A stretch of DNA of 50,802 nucleotides from Sedimenticola sp. (GCA_026983675.1 JALSTP010000129.1:1-50802); one strand, 5' to 3'. Shown: positions 11,770-20,467, counted from the first letter of the stretch. The notes: generated from the letters alone by a model not told the origin. Numbers and translations: made by a program.

Positions 11770-12573
11770 CTACCAGCGCTGCCGGATCTCCACCACGATA
11801 CCCGCTTCGAGGGTCGTGCTCGCGGGTTCCACCACGGCCCCCACCACTTCACCATTGCGGGTCAATGGGACATCCTGACTTCTGTCAAACCGCCAATAGT
11901 CGATGACGGGACCGGCGTGCATACTGAGTGCGTCCCCAACCTCCCGCTGCCACACCAGAGACAAACGGAAGCCGACCCCTCCCCGCAACGACAGACGCAC
12001 TGGATCGTCGACGCCATTGAGGAAATTCACGTCGAGGGAGGTATCAAACGGCCTCCGTACGCACAGATCCACAACAAGGTCGTCCCGGTCGGAAAGGCGT
12101 CTCCCGGAACGAACGCCAAGCGTCGCATACGCCCACTCATAACGCTCCTGAAGACCGAAAATCGTCCCCACCGAATCGATCGCTCTGCGCCATTCCCGAA
12201 CACCCAAGCCGCCATAGAGATCAAGGTATGACGCCCTTCGGTCCAACTCGAAATGCCTGCCAAGGGAAATGGAGAACGACCGGATGCGTTCATGGGTCGT
12301 GGATTTCAGCTCTTCAGAAGACGACATCGGCGCCCTGTAATCGACAGCATCGTCCCGATAGCGAAACTCCGCGCCGCCAAACCAGCCCTCTGTCCCCATC
12401 GCATCGAGCTTCAGGCCGATGCCCGGCAACCCCCCCTCCTCCTCATCGAGGAGTCGGTTCGCCTCATCCCGTTCCTGATAGCGGAAAGCCGCCACCGAGA
12501 CACTGACGGCCCCTGCCCATTGCAAGGCGCCCGCTGTCATCGGGATCGCACAGAGCAGCAGAAAAAACGCCAC
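11770..12573 (-). CDS. Predicted outer-membrane beta-barrel protein
   Basis: Unrecognised protein with outer-membrane features. A GTG start at 12571-12573 gives MAFFLLLCAIPMTAGALQWAG, a good signal peptide; the mature part alternates polar and hydrophobic residues in short strands (YLDLYGGLGV, YATLGVRSG, VRLSLRGGVGFRLSLVWQ, LEAGIVVEIRQRW) and ends in Trp, as do substrates of the BAM complex. About 245 mature residues would fit 8-10 strands. An in-frame ATG at 12636 gives 288 residues, but both early ATGs lie inside a 32-bp palindrome that looks like the terminator of the upstream gene. Same strand as the lipoprotein gene 12718-13656. Function unknown. Confidence 0.7.
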   Translation of the reverse strand: MAFFLLLCAIPMTAGALQWAGAVSVSVAAFRYQERDEANRLLDEEEGGLPGIGLKLDAMGTEGWFGGAEFRYRDDAVDYRAPMSSSEELKSTTHERIRSFSISLGRHFELDRRASYLDLYGGLGVREWRRAIDSVGTIFGLQERYEWAYATLGVRSGRRLSDRDDLVVDLCVRRPFDTSLDVNFLNGVDDPVRLSLRGGVGFRLSLVWQREVGDALSMHAGPVIDYWRFDRSQDVPLTRNGEVVGAVVEPASTTLEAGIVVEIRQRW

Positions 12574-12608
12574 CCGACCACCCTGGCAAAACCGCGATAC
12601 CCGAATTT

Positions 12609-12640
12609 GAAAATGGGGATGACGCGTCATCCCCATTTTC
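12609..12640 (-). terminator. 32-bp perfect palindrome, likely terminator
   Basis: GAAAATGGGGATGACG at 12609-12624 is followed directly by its exact reverse complement to 12640. The hairpin has an A tract on one side and TTTTC on the other, so it can work as a bidirectional intrinsic terminator. It lies 80 nt beyond the lipoprotein stop and its sequence contains two in-frame ATGs for the barrel protein, which argues those are not the real starts. Confidence 0.7.
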
Positions 12641-12706
12641 CCAGGCAGTCACCGGGCCAAGGCCGTTTCAATGGTGAAAAGTTCGCCACCGTCGACCGAC
12701 TGATTA

Positions 12707-12717
12707 TTATTAACCCG
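12707..12717. repeat. Possible remnant of the TTATTAACCCG repeat end
   Basis: Eleven bases matching the outer end of the dispersed element, preceded by TA, directly abutting the stop codon of the lipoprotein gene (12718-12720). This echoes the hypF case at 25082. Similarity fades after the eleventh base. Confidence 0.35.
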
Positions 12718-13656
12718 CTACCAGTTTTCAGTCTGCGCGAACTCGAAGGTTCCGTCACCGTCCTCGTCGACCTCCAGCATGTACTGGGTATTGCTCAGGA
12801 CCGTTAGCTTGCACTGGCTGTTGTGGTCACCCTTGAGCAACAACTGACCCTCTGTCGGCCAAATGTCCGCGCCATAGATTTTCAGTGGCGCCAGCGTGCT
12901 GACATCCACGTAACCGAACGTGGGATGGAAGTAGCGCCCGGTCAGCGTCTCCTCGACATACTGGAAATTACCGGTTATCAGCACCTCGAAGTCCTCCAAC
13001 TTCTCCACTTCGCCCGTAGTATTGTTCTTGGACACCAGATTCATCAGGGTATCGACGGTGTTTGCACCCATTGGCGTCGCATCGACGGTACCGGTCAGCG
13101 TAAAGCTCTCCCCATCCGCGGTGACATTCAGGTCATTGAAGGCCAAGTGCATTGACGTGGCGGTATCAAGGTTGATGTCGTAGAGCCCCGAAAAACCCAA
13201 CGAACCGTCGAAAACCGATCCTTCCTCTTTACACTGCTCGAAGGTGAGCGAACCGTCGAATGCCTCTGTAACGTCATTGATGGAGATATGAATAGTGTAG
13301 GAACCCCCGCCTCCACACTGAAGCGTTTCATCGGCCTGCGCGCCAGGCAGGGAAGACGGCTTCGACAGATCCACCCTCATCACCGACTTCGTCAGGACAT
13401 CCGCCACGATGAGATTCAAAGGGCGGCCTCCTGCGCTGCTACTGACGACACCCACCGCCGAAGCCGGGTTTCTGTTCGACGCCCCCACCGAACCCTCGGA
13501 CAACGGCTTGGCGCTCTGACTGTCGACAACCGCAGGCGTTGTCTTTCCCGAATAACCAGAGGAAGCCGAGGCACTGTCACCCCCACCTCCGCCGGCGCCG
13601 CAACCACCGACTGCCACTGACACAAATGCAACCGCACACCAAACTCGTGTTTTCAT
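12718..13656 (-). CDS. Predicted lipoprotein of unknown function
   Basis: I do not recognise a family. The 312-residue product starts MKTRVWCAVAFVSVAVGGC, a lipoprotein signal with lipobox VGGC, then a low-complexity Gly/Ser linker, so it should be lipid-anchored on the periplasmic side of a membrane. The mature part is rich in Asp, Thr and beta-prone segments (LTFEQC, YDINLDTATSMHLAFNDLNV, FTLTGTVDATPMG) and ends with VDEDGDGTFEFAQTENW, which includes a DxDGDG loop resembling calcium-binding loops. Three mature cysteines beyond the lipidated one are visible (LQCGG, EQCKE, SQCKL). AAGGAGAAGGGAG precedes the ATG. It lies upstream of the barrel-protein gene on the same strand, separated by a terminator. 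Confidence 0.75.
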   Translation of the reverse strand: MKTRVWCAVAFVSVAVGGCGAGGGGGDSASASSGYSGKTTPAVVDSQSAKPLSEGSVGASNRNPASAVGVVSSSAGGRPLNLIVADVLTKSVMRVDLSKPSSLPGAQADETLQCGGGGSYTIHISINDVTEAFDGSLTFEQCKEEGSVFDGSLGFSGLYDINLDTATSMHLAFNDLNVTADGESFTLTGTVDATPMGANTVDTLMNLVSKNNTTGEVEKLEDFEVLITGNFQYVEETLTGRYFHPTFGYVDVSTLAPLKIYGADIWPTEGQLLLKGDHNSQCKLTVLSNTQYMLEVDEDGDGTFEFAQTENW

Positions 13657-13957
13657 TCTCCCTTCTCCTTGTTTCAATTCCACACTCAAACATAAAAACA
13701 GATCATGACTCAGGCCAGCATCTCATCGACCCGAACGCAACCCCACCGCTGCTCCCTGAGCATCAACCGCAACCCAAGCGAATACCAAGCTACCCCTGAT
13801 CCCGTACAGCAGCGATTTTTGATGCTGGAAAATCACCGACCTCGGAAGCGCGAATTATAACGATACAAATATTACACGTAAAAACAGTTCGTTACGGAAG
13901 TTTATCACCAGCGCTATTGCGTAGCGTGGAAGATTGCTGTAAATTCCACCCTCTTCC
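13657..13957. other. Intergenic region with a candidate tRNA-Val promoter
   Basis: About 300 bases without a gene between the divergent lipoprotein gene and tRNA-Val. TTGCGT (13917-13922) and TAAATT (13940-13945), spaced by 17 nt, would start transcription a few bases before the tRNA. The left half presumably holds the lipoprotein promoter, which I cannot place with confidence. Confidence 0.4.
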
Positions 13958-14034
13958 AGGCGCGTAGCTCAGTTGGTTAGAGCACCACCTTGACATGGTG
14001 GGGGTCGTTGGTTCGAATCCAATCGCGCCTACCA
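13958..14034 (+). tRNA. tRNA-Val (GAC)
   Basis: 77 nt with encoded CCA. Acceptor AGGCGCG pairs with CGCGCCT, discriminator A. The anticodon arm CCACC-TTGACAT-GGTGG gives anticodon GAC, reading GUC and GUU valine codons. The D arm (AGCTCAGTTGGTTAGAGC) and T loop (GTTCGAATC) are standard, and the core is close to E. coli valV/valW tRNA. Confidence 0.97.
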
Positions 14035-14038
14035 CTCC

Positions 14039-14065
14039 GACAAGCCCGGCCCCGCCGGGCTTGTC
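14039..14065 (+). terminator. Terminator hairpin after tRNA-Val
   Basis: GACAAGCCCGGC, loop CCC, then GCCGGGCTTGTC: a 12-bp perfect stem starting 5 nt after the tRNA. The following TCTCTC is a weak U tract. Confidence 0.65.
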
Positions 14066-14212
14066 TCTCATGTGTCAAGCAACCCTATCCCTCGACGTGC
14101 CAGCGTAGCTCCGGGGCGATGATCCCGGTTTCCATCAAGTGAATGTAGTCTGCCCAAGGCGCGCGGACCGTCAGGGGCGTTATTTACCCACTTGGCTCAA
14201 TACACGGGGCCA

Positions 14213-14247
14213 GCGGCCTTCTGGAACAGTGGGTTCCAAACGGCCGC
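14213..14247. other. Interrupted hairpin downstream of the repeat-protein gene
   Basis: GCGGCC and CTGGAAC pair with GTTCCA and GGCCGC around a short loop, 7 nt beyond the stop codon of the minus-strand gene 14254-15651. It may end that transcript but has no U run. Confidence 0.35.
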
Positions 14248-14253
14248 CATTGT

Positions 14254-15651
14254 CTACTGCTCGACACCCAGCGCCTCCAGCGTCCGGATTGTCAATCCAC
14301 CCCGCGGCAGATCGTTGGCGCGCTGAAAGTTCTCGACTGCAGCCAGCGTGGCCGCGCCGAGGATGCCATCCACGGAACCCGGATCGTAACCTGCCTTTTG
14401 CAGGGCCTCCTGAACGGCGGCGATGATCTCCTTGGTCATATTGGTCTCACACAACACCTGGCGCCATTCGAGACGCTTGCCATGCACCTTCACCCGGGTC
14501 TCGACGGTCTTGTATTCCGCCGGGATCTTGGTGCGCACCACGTCGGCCTTGGTGATCACCTTCCCGATCTTGACCGTCTCGTAGACCGCCGGGATTTGTT
14601 TCTTCTCGAATCTGGCCGGCGTCTTGACGACGTGCTTGGTCAGCTCAACATATTCAGGTGGGATCTCCTTCAGGCAGATCTGCTGGCCCGTCCATTTGCC
14701 CACGGGCTTCTTTGGATCGTGGACCCCCTGCCAGACAAAGGTATCGTCGCTGACCATTTTCTTCAGGGTGACGGACTGGAACTCTGCCGGCACGTCAGTA
14801 CGCTTTTCCTGGGGCGGCGTCACCTGCTTGCGGATCTTGATCGTCTTGTACTCCGCGGGAACCTCCACTTTTTTGAAACTGGCGGGGGTCTTGACCACCT
14901 GTTTTTCGATGGTCTTGTACTTAGCGGGAATAGTGACCAGGCACAGGAGTTCGCCCGTCAGGTTGTCGATCTTCTCCACCAGTCCCCGACCTTTTTTCCA
15001 CACCGTCTGCTCGGGTTCCACGAGGACCTTCTCGGTCACCGTTTCGTAGACCGCCGGTTGTTCGACAATCTTCACCGTGGCCTCCTTGACCATCACCTTC
15101 TTCTCTTCCCATGCGTATTCCGCTGGAACGACCTCCAGCATTTCGGATGCCTCGGTAACCAATACATCCTTTTTCTCCTCGGCGTACTTGGCAGGAACGT
15201 AGTATTCCCGGAAACACATGCCTGGGATCGCCTCGTCGGTGTTCGCGCCTCCCGCCTTGGCCGCCGCCACCAACCCCGGACTGACAGGGATCCCGCGCTT
15301 GCTCAGGCTGTTGACCCAGATGGTTCGGCCGGGACGGGTCTCCACACGCTCCACCATATCCTTGAATTCCGCCTGTACCGGGATGAGTTCCGTGGTTGGT
15401 TCCTGTACCAGTATCCTCTCCTCCGTCCACGCGTATTCGGCCGGTTTGGGTGTAATCTTTTCCGCCGCTTCCCGTACCAACACCTTGTCCGTCCGCTTCT
15501 CATACTTGGGGGGAATGATCACCTTGGCGTAGCACTGCCCTGGTTTTGCCTCCGGGAGAATGTTCGTCGCATCCGTCACCTCCTCCGCAATCGCCTGACC
15601 GCCCACCGATATACCCATCGAAAACGCAATCACTGTAACCTTCATATTCAT
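14254..15651 (-). CDS. Secreted peptidoglycan-binding protein with a 4 x 3 repeat region
   Basis: A 466-residue exported protein. The start MNMKVTVIAFSMGISVGGQAIA (ATG 15649-15651, GAGGGG 10 nt upstream) is a signal peptide. The body is built of about twelve units of roughly 20-25 residues, each opening P-[AP]-x-[YF] (PPKY, PAEY, QAEF, PAKY, PAVY and so on) and continuing with K-V-[LV]-V-x-x-[AP]. They group in four modules of three; each module is preceded by a Cys (GQC, GMC, LLC, QIC) and closes with an aromatic W segment (IWVN, VWKKG, VWQG, EWRQV). The C-terminal about 60 residues form a PG_binding_1 domain (VQEALQKAGYDPGSVDGILGAATLAAVENFQ). It should bind the cell wall in the periplasm. 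The function of the repeats is unknown. Divergent from the 387-residue gene. Confidence 0.85.
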   Translation of the reverse strand: MNMKVTVIAFSMGISVGGQAIAEEVTDATNILPEAKPGQCYAKVIIPPKYEKRTDKVLVREAAEKITPKPAEYAWTEERILVQEPTTELIPVQAEFKDMVERVETRPGRTIWVNSLSKRGIPVSPGLVAAAKAGGANTDEAIPGMCFREYYVPAKYAEEKKDVLVTEASEMLEVVPAEYAWEEKKVMVKEATVKIVEQPAVYETVTEKVLVEPEQTVWKKGRGLVEKIDNLTGELLCLVTIPAKYKTIEKQVVKTPASFKKVEVPAEYKTIKIRKQVTPPQEKRTDVPAEFQSVTLKKMVSDDTFVWQGVHDPKKPVGKWTGQQICLKEIPPEYVELTKHVVKTPARFEKKQIPAVYETVKIGKVITKADVVRTKIPAEYKTVETRVKVHGKRLEWRQVLCETNMTKEIIAAVQEALQKAGYDPGSVDGILGAATLAAVENFQRANDLPRGGLTIRTLEALGVEQ

Positions 15652-15841
15652 CGTACGGGTTCCCCTCGCGCCTGTTTTGCGCCACAACCTGAGACAATCA
15701 AGAGGGTTTCGATGGTAATACAAAGCCCACACGAATGGGAATAAAGTTCCTTCTTCGTCCAGTACACAGGTTGTCGCTCCCGGGGTTTGCTGCCAACATA
15801 GTGCCCTTCCTCATTTCTGTAGTTACCCAAGAGGCAGTGGT

Positions 15842-17005
15842 ATGCATATCGGCCCAAGAGAGATCACTACGCCGTTCAGACCCATCCCGCTGGAGGTGCC
15901 GGAGGGCATGGCACCCAACGAGTTCTTCAACAGTACGGAAAATCTCAACGATCTGGTGCACAACAACGGCCTGCTGGTCAATCCGGAAAACCTGTTGCTG
16001 TACCGCAAGGCACTGGGACACAGCAATGTCTTCGATACCTCGATCATCTACAACACCTCCAACTGCATTCTGAATCCTCTCGGCCGGCCGGTGCGCCGCA
16101 CCCAGGTCCCCGACAATGTGAAACATGTCTGGAACCGCATGAACCAGATCCTCATCGACTATATGGTCGAGGCATTTCCCGACCCGGACGACCACCTTAT
16201 CCTGGCGGGCGAGGCGAGCCTGGACGCCACCTGGCCACTCACCTCGCCGGGGGTCCCGAGCATCCGCATGCTGCACAATCACTTCATCGTCTTCGACATG
16301 GAAGCGTTGCGTAACGCAAAGGCCGCCGATCCCGCCAATCCGAATCTGACCGACGGTGGCCAGCACAGCCTGTTTCAGGCCTACATGCATCGTGTCTACA
16401 GGCAATTCTTCGAATCCCTGGAGTTCGACCTGCTACGCCCCGCTGACGACGATACCGCGCGGATCGGGCTGACGGGTTATCCCCAGGGACTGCCCAGTTG
16501 GGAGATCCCGAAAGGGGTGGAGACTCTGAAGGAGATCGGTTTCTGGCGGGAATACGACAAGATCCTGAAGGGCTTTATCGATTTCTACCGCACCTTTTTC
16601 AGCCAGGTCTCGACGCGCAACGCCCCGCCGCCCAAGGATGCTTATTTCCCGGAACATATCGAACAACATCTACTGTTCAACAATGACTTTCTGGCCACCG
16701 CCAAAAAGGTGCGTGACCGTTGCATTACCGACGCCAAATACGCCAATGCCATCCGTTGGCAACCGGCATTCAAACAACTGATCTACCGCAACGACGCCGG
16801 TAAGCTGATCGTCACCATCAGCCAGAATTCCATTGGCAATGCCATCACTGAACTGCTTGGCGTGGTGGTCAATCGCACGCCCGATGCCGAGGGCTACGAA
16901 AAACACGAGCCGCAACTCATCGAACGACTGCTGGAGGTCAGACGGCGCTTGATCGAAGCGGACCTGGGCGACGGGATCGAAACACGGTACTGGGGCAAAA
17001 CATAG
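15842..17005 (+). CDS. Uncharacterised 387-residue protein
   Basis: I do not recognise this protein. It is soluble, with no signal peptide or membrane segment, so cytoplasmic. Features that look conserved-like: YNTSNCILNPLGRPVRR, SPGVPSIRMLHNHFIVFD with an HNH triplet, a Tyr/Phe-rich central part (YMHRVYRQFFESLEFD, FIDFYRTFF), and a C-terminal segment ITISQNSIGNAITELLGVVVNR followed by an amphipathic helix. The start at 15842 has AGAGG 7 nt upstream. It is divergent from the repeat-rich peptidoglycan-binding gene (190 bp apart) and ends 22 bp from the convergent ppc stop. Codon use resembles its neighbours, so recent transfer is not suggested. Confidence 0.75.
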   Translation: MHIGPREITTPFRPIPLEVPEGMAPNEFFNSTENLNDLVHNNGLLVNPENLLLYRKALGHSNVFDTSIIYNTSNCILNPLGRPVRRTQVPDNVKHVWNRMNQILIDYMVEAFPDPDDHLILAGEASLDATWPLTSPGVPSIRMLHNHFIVFDMEALRNAKAADPANPNLTDGGQHSLFQAYMHRVYRQFFESLEFDLLRPADDDTARIGLTGYPQGLPSWEIPKGVETLKEIGFWREYDKILKGFIDFYRTFFSQVSTRNAPPPKDAYFPEHIEQHLLFNNDFLATAKKVRDRCITDAKYANAIRWQPAFKQLIYRNDAGKLIVTISQNSIGNAITELLGVVVNRTPDAEGYEKHEPQLIERLLEVRRRLIEADLGDGIETRYWGKT

Positions 17006-17027
17006 CCACCGGACCGGGGCGAGACGC

Positions 17028-19847
17028 TCAACCGGTATTGCGCATCCCCGCAGCGATCGCATTGATCGATCTGAGAAGGGGGTCCAGGTTGGCCTCGCGC
17101 TCCGCTTCCGGCCGCTTTTCGTCGCGATAGCGCGCCAGGAGTTCAAGCTGGATGTGGTTAAGCGGATCGAGGTAGGGATCGCGCCTCATCAACGATTTCT
17201 GCAGCAAGGGATTTTCGTCCAGCAGCGCCTCTATCCCCGCCACCCGGCAGACCCACTTGCATGTACGCGCGTATTCCTGCTCGATCATGGTGTAGATGCG
17301 CTCCCCCACCTCGGGATCTTCGCAGAGATCCGCATATTCCCGCGCAATGAGCATGCTCGATTTGGCCAGCGCCATCTGAGTATTGCTCAACAGGGCGCGA
17401 AAGAAAGGCCATTCCGCATAGAGCTGCTGAAGCTGTTCCAGATTCTCCGGCCGATCCTTGCACCAGCGCACGAGCGCCGTTCCGATGCCATACCAGGCCG
17501 GCATCGTCTGGCGTGACTGGGCCCAACCGAATACCCAGGCAATGGCCCGAATGGAGGCGCGGGAGCGGTCCTCACTGGCGCGATGTGACGGCCTGGAGCC
17601 GATATTCAAAAGGGCAATCTCCCGCACTGGCGTGGCCTCGTAGAAGTAATCGAGAAAGCCCGGCGTCTGTTCGGTGAGTTGCCGATAGTGCGCCTCACCA
17701 AACTGCGCCAGACGCTCCATCGTGCGATGGGCGTCGGGATCGTCCTCGGGCACCTCGCGGATGAGCCCCAGGCTGGCCTGGATGACCCCCGTCAGGCCCA
17801 TGGTCAGCTCGTAGATGGCCGTCTCCCTGTTACTGTATTTATAGAACAGCACCTCGCCCTGCTCGGTGAACTTGATCTGGCCGAGCACCGTCCCGGCGGG
17901 CTGCGAGGTGATCGCCTCGTGGGTGGGGCCGCCACCACGACCGATGGTACCGCCACGGCCATGAAAAAGACGAATGCGCACTCCCCGGCTGCGGCCCAGT
18001 TCGATCACCTGCTGTTGAGCACGATATAGATGCCAGGCCGAAGCCAGTATGCCGCCGTCCTTGGCCGAGTCTGAATATCCGAGCATCACCTCCTGCAGGC
18101 TGTCGTAGGCCCGCAACAGGCCCTGATAGACGGGATCATCGAGCAGGCGGCCTATGACCGGCTCGATGTGATCCAGATCCTCGATGGTCTCGAACAGGGG
18201 GGACACGCCAATGGTGCAGAAATAGCCCCTTTCGTTCCGTCCAGCCAGCCCGCAGAGACTGGCGAGGAACATCACATGCATCACATCGGACGCATTGTGC
18301 GCCATGGAGATGACATAGCGGCCAATGACCAGTGGCCCCACCCGTTCCTGCATCTCGCGCACCACGTCGAGCACCCGCAGCACCTCCTGCGTCTCAGGCG
18401 CCAATGCCGCGCGCGACGGTGTTGCCGGTGGATTTTCGATCAGCGCCCCAAGAAGCTGCATACGCGCCGCTTCATCCAGCGCTAGATAGTCGTCGTGCCG
18501 GCCCATCTGCCGCAGGATATCCGCCACGGCCTCGCTGTGAACCGCGGATTCCTGCCGGATATCCAAGCGTGCAAGATAGAAACCGAAAGTATTGGCCAGC
18601 CGTAGCAGATCCAGCAGCTCCGCGTTGGCCGCGTCCGCATCGCCGTGGCTGATGAGGGAATCACGGATGAGCTTCAGGTCCCGAATGAACCCTTCCTCGG
18701 ATACATAGCCTTCGATGCCATCGTCCCAATGGCCCGCCTGCTGACGCTTCTTCACCCGTTCGAGGGTCTTGCGCAGACGCAATCCCATAATGTAGAGCTT
18801 GCGCCGATAGGGCTCGAACTGAAACTTGGCTGGCCGCTCGGCATCGTGGCGCGCGCGGTACGCATCGTCGACCTCCAGGCTGTTCAGAAACGCCTGCGAG
18901 GGACTGCAGAAGTCCTGTGAGTGGGTCAAAAGTCCGATCAGGCGGTCACAACGCTCCAGATAGGCGGCCAGGATCGTCTGCTGCTGGATCAGGATCGCAT
19001 TGGCCGTGGTCTCCGAGGTCACATTCGGGTTGCCGTCGCGGTCGCCCCCGATCCAGGAGCCGAAACGGATCAAGGTGGGCAACTCGATACCGTCGAAGTC
19101 CGGATGCCCGGAATAGGCGCGCGTTATTGCGCCCTCGAGGCGTTGGTAGACCACCGGAATCGCGTCGAACAGGCTGGCATTGAAGTGATGCAACCCCATG
19201 CGGATCTCCTGATAGACATCCGGTTTGGAGGGACGCACCTCGTTCGTCTTCCACATGATTTGAATGTGGCTCTTGAGCCGCCGCCGGTACTTTTTCTTGT
19301 GATCGATCACCATCGGTGGCGCATCCAGCGCCTCACTGTCTTCGAAAATGCGGCGCAGATGCATAAGGATGGTGCGGCGCTTCGACTCGGTGGGATGCGC
19401 GGTAAATACCGGCATGTAACGCACCTCATCGAGCAGGTCCTGGAGCTCATCGGGGGTGATACCCACAGCGCGCAAATCATGCAGACACTGATCGAAGGAA
19501 CCCCGCCACAGAAGCCCACCCCTGGCAGCCAGAAGCCGGCGCTGGCGGTGTTGAAACTGCTCCTCCGCGATGCTCACAAGCTGAAAATAGATGCTGAAGG
19601 CGCGAATCACCGGCCGCAAGGCATCCGGAGAAAGCTTGTGGATCATCTTCTTGAGGCGTTTCAGGCGATGTTCGTCGGGATCCCGGCGTAACCGGATAAA
19701 CCCCTTGCGCAGCCTTTCGATGGCACGCAGCACCTCGTCTCCGGATTGCGCACGCACCACCTCTCCCAGCAGTTTTCCCAACAGCTTGACACGCCGCCGC
19801 AACTTCTTGTCACGTCGCATACAGGCATCGACAAAGGTATCGCTCAT
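17028..19847 (-). CDS. ppc: Phosphoenolpyruvate carboxylase
   Basis: Carboxylates PEP with bicarbonate to oxaloacetate and phosphate, refilling the TCA cycle. The 939 residues are slightly longer than E. coli Ppc (883). The catalytic His is in VFTAHPTESKRRTIL; the substrate region has FGSWIGGDRDGNPNVT; further signatures are GYSDSAKDGG, LFHGRGGTIGRGGGPTHEAI, RAIAWVFGWAQSRQTMPAWYG and the C-terminal GMRNTG, whose conserved NTG end closes the active site. Start at MSDTFVDACMRRDKKL (19845-19847) with GGAGA a few nt upstream; the reading frame extends 31 codons further without family character. Divergent from the ArsR gene. Allosteric control by acetyl-CoA or aspartate is expected from the family but cannot be read here. 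Confidence 0.97.
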   Translation of the reverse strand: MSDTFVDACMRRDKKLRRRVKLLGKLLGEVVRAQSGDEVLRAIERLRKGFIRLRRDPDEHRLKRLKKMIHKLSPDALRPVIRAFSIYFQLVSIAEEQFQHRQRRLLAARGGLLWRGSFDQCLHDLRAVGITPDELQDLLDEVRYMPVFTAHPTESKRRTILMHLRRIFEDSEALDAPPMVIDHKKKYRRRLKSHIQIMWKTNEVRPSKPDVYQEIRMGLHHFNASLFDAIPVVYQRLEGAITRAYSGHPDFDGIELPTLIRFGSWIGGDRDGNPNVTSETTANAILIQQQTILAAYLERCDRLIGLLTHSQDFCSPSQAFLNSLEVDDAYRARHDAERPAKFQFEPYRRKLYIMGLRLRKTLERVKKRQQAGHWDDGIEGYVSEEGFIRDLKLIRDSLISHGDADAANAELLDLLRLANTFGFYLARLDIRQESAVHSEAVADILRQMGRHDDYLALDEAARMQLLGALIENPPATPSRAALAPETQEVLRVLDVVREMQERVGPLVIGRYVISMAHNASDVMHVMFLASLCGLAGRNERGYFCTIGVSPLFETIEDLDHIEPVIGRLLDDPVYQGLLRAYDSLQEVMLGYSDSAKDGGILASAWHLYRAQQQVIELGRSRGVRIRLFHGRGGTIGRGGGPTHEAITSQPAGTVLGQIKFTEQGEVLFYKYSNRETAIYELTMGLTGVIQASLGLIREVPEDDPDAHRTMERLAQFGEAHYRQLTEQTPGFLDYFYEATPVREIALLNIGSRPSHRASEDRSRASIRAIAWVFGWAQSRQTMPAWYGIGTALVRWCKDRPENLEQLQQLYAEWPFFRALLSNTQMALAKSSMLIAREYADLCEDPEVGERIYTMIEQEYARTCKWVCRVAGIEALLDENPLLQKSLMRRDPYLDPLNHIQLELLARYRDEKRPEAEREANLDPLLRSINAIAAGMRNTG

Positions 19848-20031
19848 CACGTCTCCAAAAAAACAACCGGCAGGCGCGGCGCGCCGAACGCCCCAGTATA
19901 TCGAAATCCGCGACTGCCTGCGCTCACAGCAAGGGATCAAAGCATGCGGTAGAATAGCGATAACAGCGCTCCGATCTCCTGCCGCTCCGCTGGAGAATAG
20001 GGCTGTAACGATCTACCGGGTCAACGACATT

Positions 20032-20382
20032 ATGGTTCAAGTGGAAATCATCATGCGCGCATTGGCGGACACCACCCGTCTGCGTATTCTCCATCTGTTG
20101 TTGGGTCATGAGGAACTCTGTGTCTGCGAATTGACCAGCGCCATGGAGATCGTCCAGCCCAAGGTCTCGCGCCACCTTGCCATTCTGCGCGAGGCCGGTC
20201 TCGTCCTCGACCGCCGGGAAGGACTCTGGATCCATTACCGTATCCATCCCGATCTTCCGGTTTGGGTGACCCATCTGCTGAAGGCCGTACACGAGGGCTG
20301 CCAGACCACCCCCCCCTATACGGATGACCTGAGACGGCTGGAAAAACTCGATATCAACACCCGCGCATCCTGTCATACCTGA
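20032..20382 (+). CDS. ArsR/SmtB-family repressor with CVC motif
   Basis: A 116-residue winged-helix repressor. MRALADTTRLRILHLLL is the family N-terminal helix, and the recognition region is VQPKVSRHLAILREAGLVLDRREGLWIHYRI. ELCVCEL places Cys30 and Cys32 in the alpha-3 position where arsenic-responsive ArsR proteins bind As(III) or Sb(III). Additional cysteines lie near the C-terminus (EGCQTT and the final CHT). Sensing of a thiophilic metalloid or metal is therefore likely but not proven. Start at 20032 has only a weak ribosome site; Met8 is an alternative. It is upstream of, and co-directional with, the RND efflux genes 360 bp away, so it may regulate them; no arsC, arsB or acr3 is present. 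Confidence 0.85.
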   Translation: MVQVEIIMRALADTTRLRILHLLLGHEELCVCELTSAMEIVQPKVSRHLAILREAGLVLDRREGLWIHYRIHPDLPVWVTHLLKAVHEGCQTTPPYTDDLRRLEKLDINTRASCHT

Positions 20383-20467
20383 CCATCCGGCTTCCCCCGG
20401 ATCGGGACTCCGCCATCGGCGTGCACGGCATGTATTTTCCAGTCGGCTCGTGAACAACGCAATCATA

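Noticed and set aside
15735-16073. 112-residue plus-strand frame overlapping the 387-residue gene
   Set aside because: It overlaps the start of 15842-17005 in another frame, and the longer gene has the ribosome site and consistent codon use.
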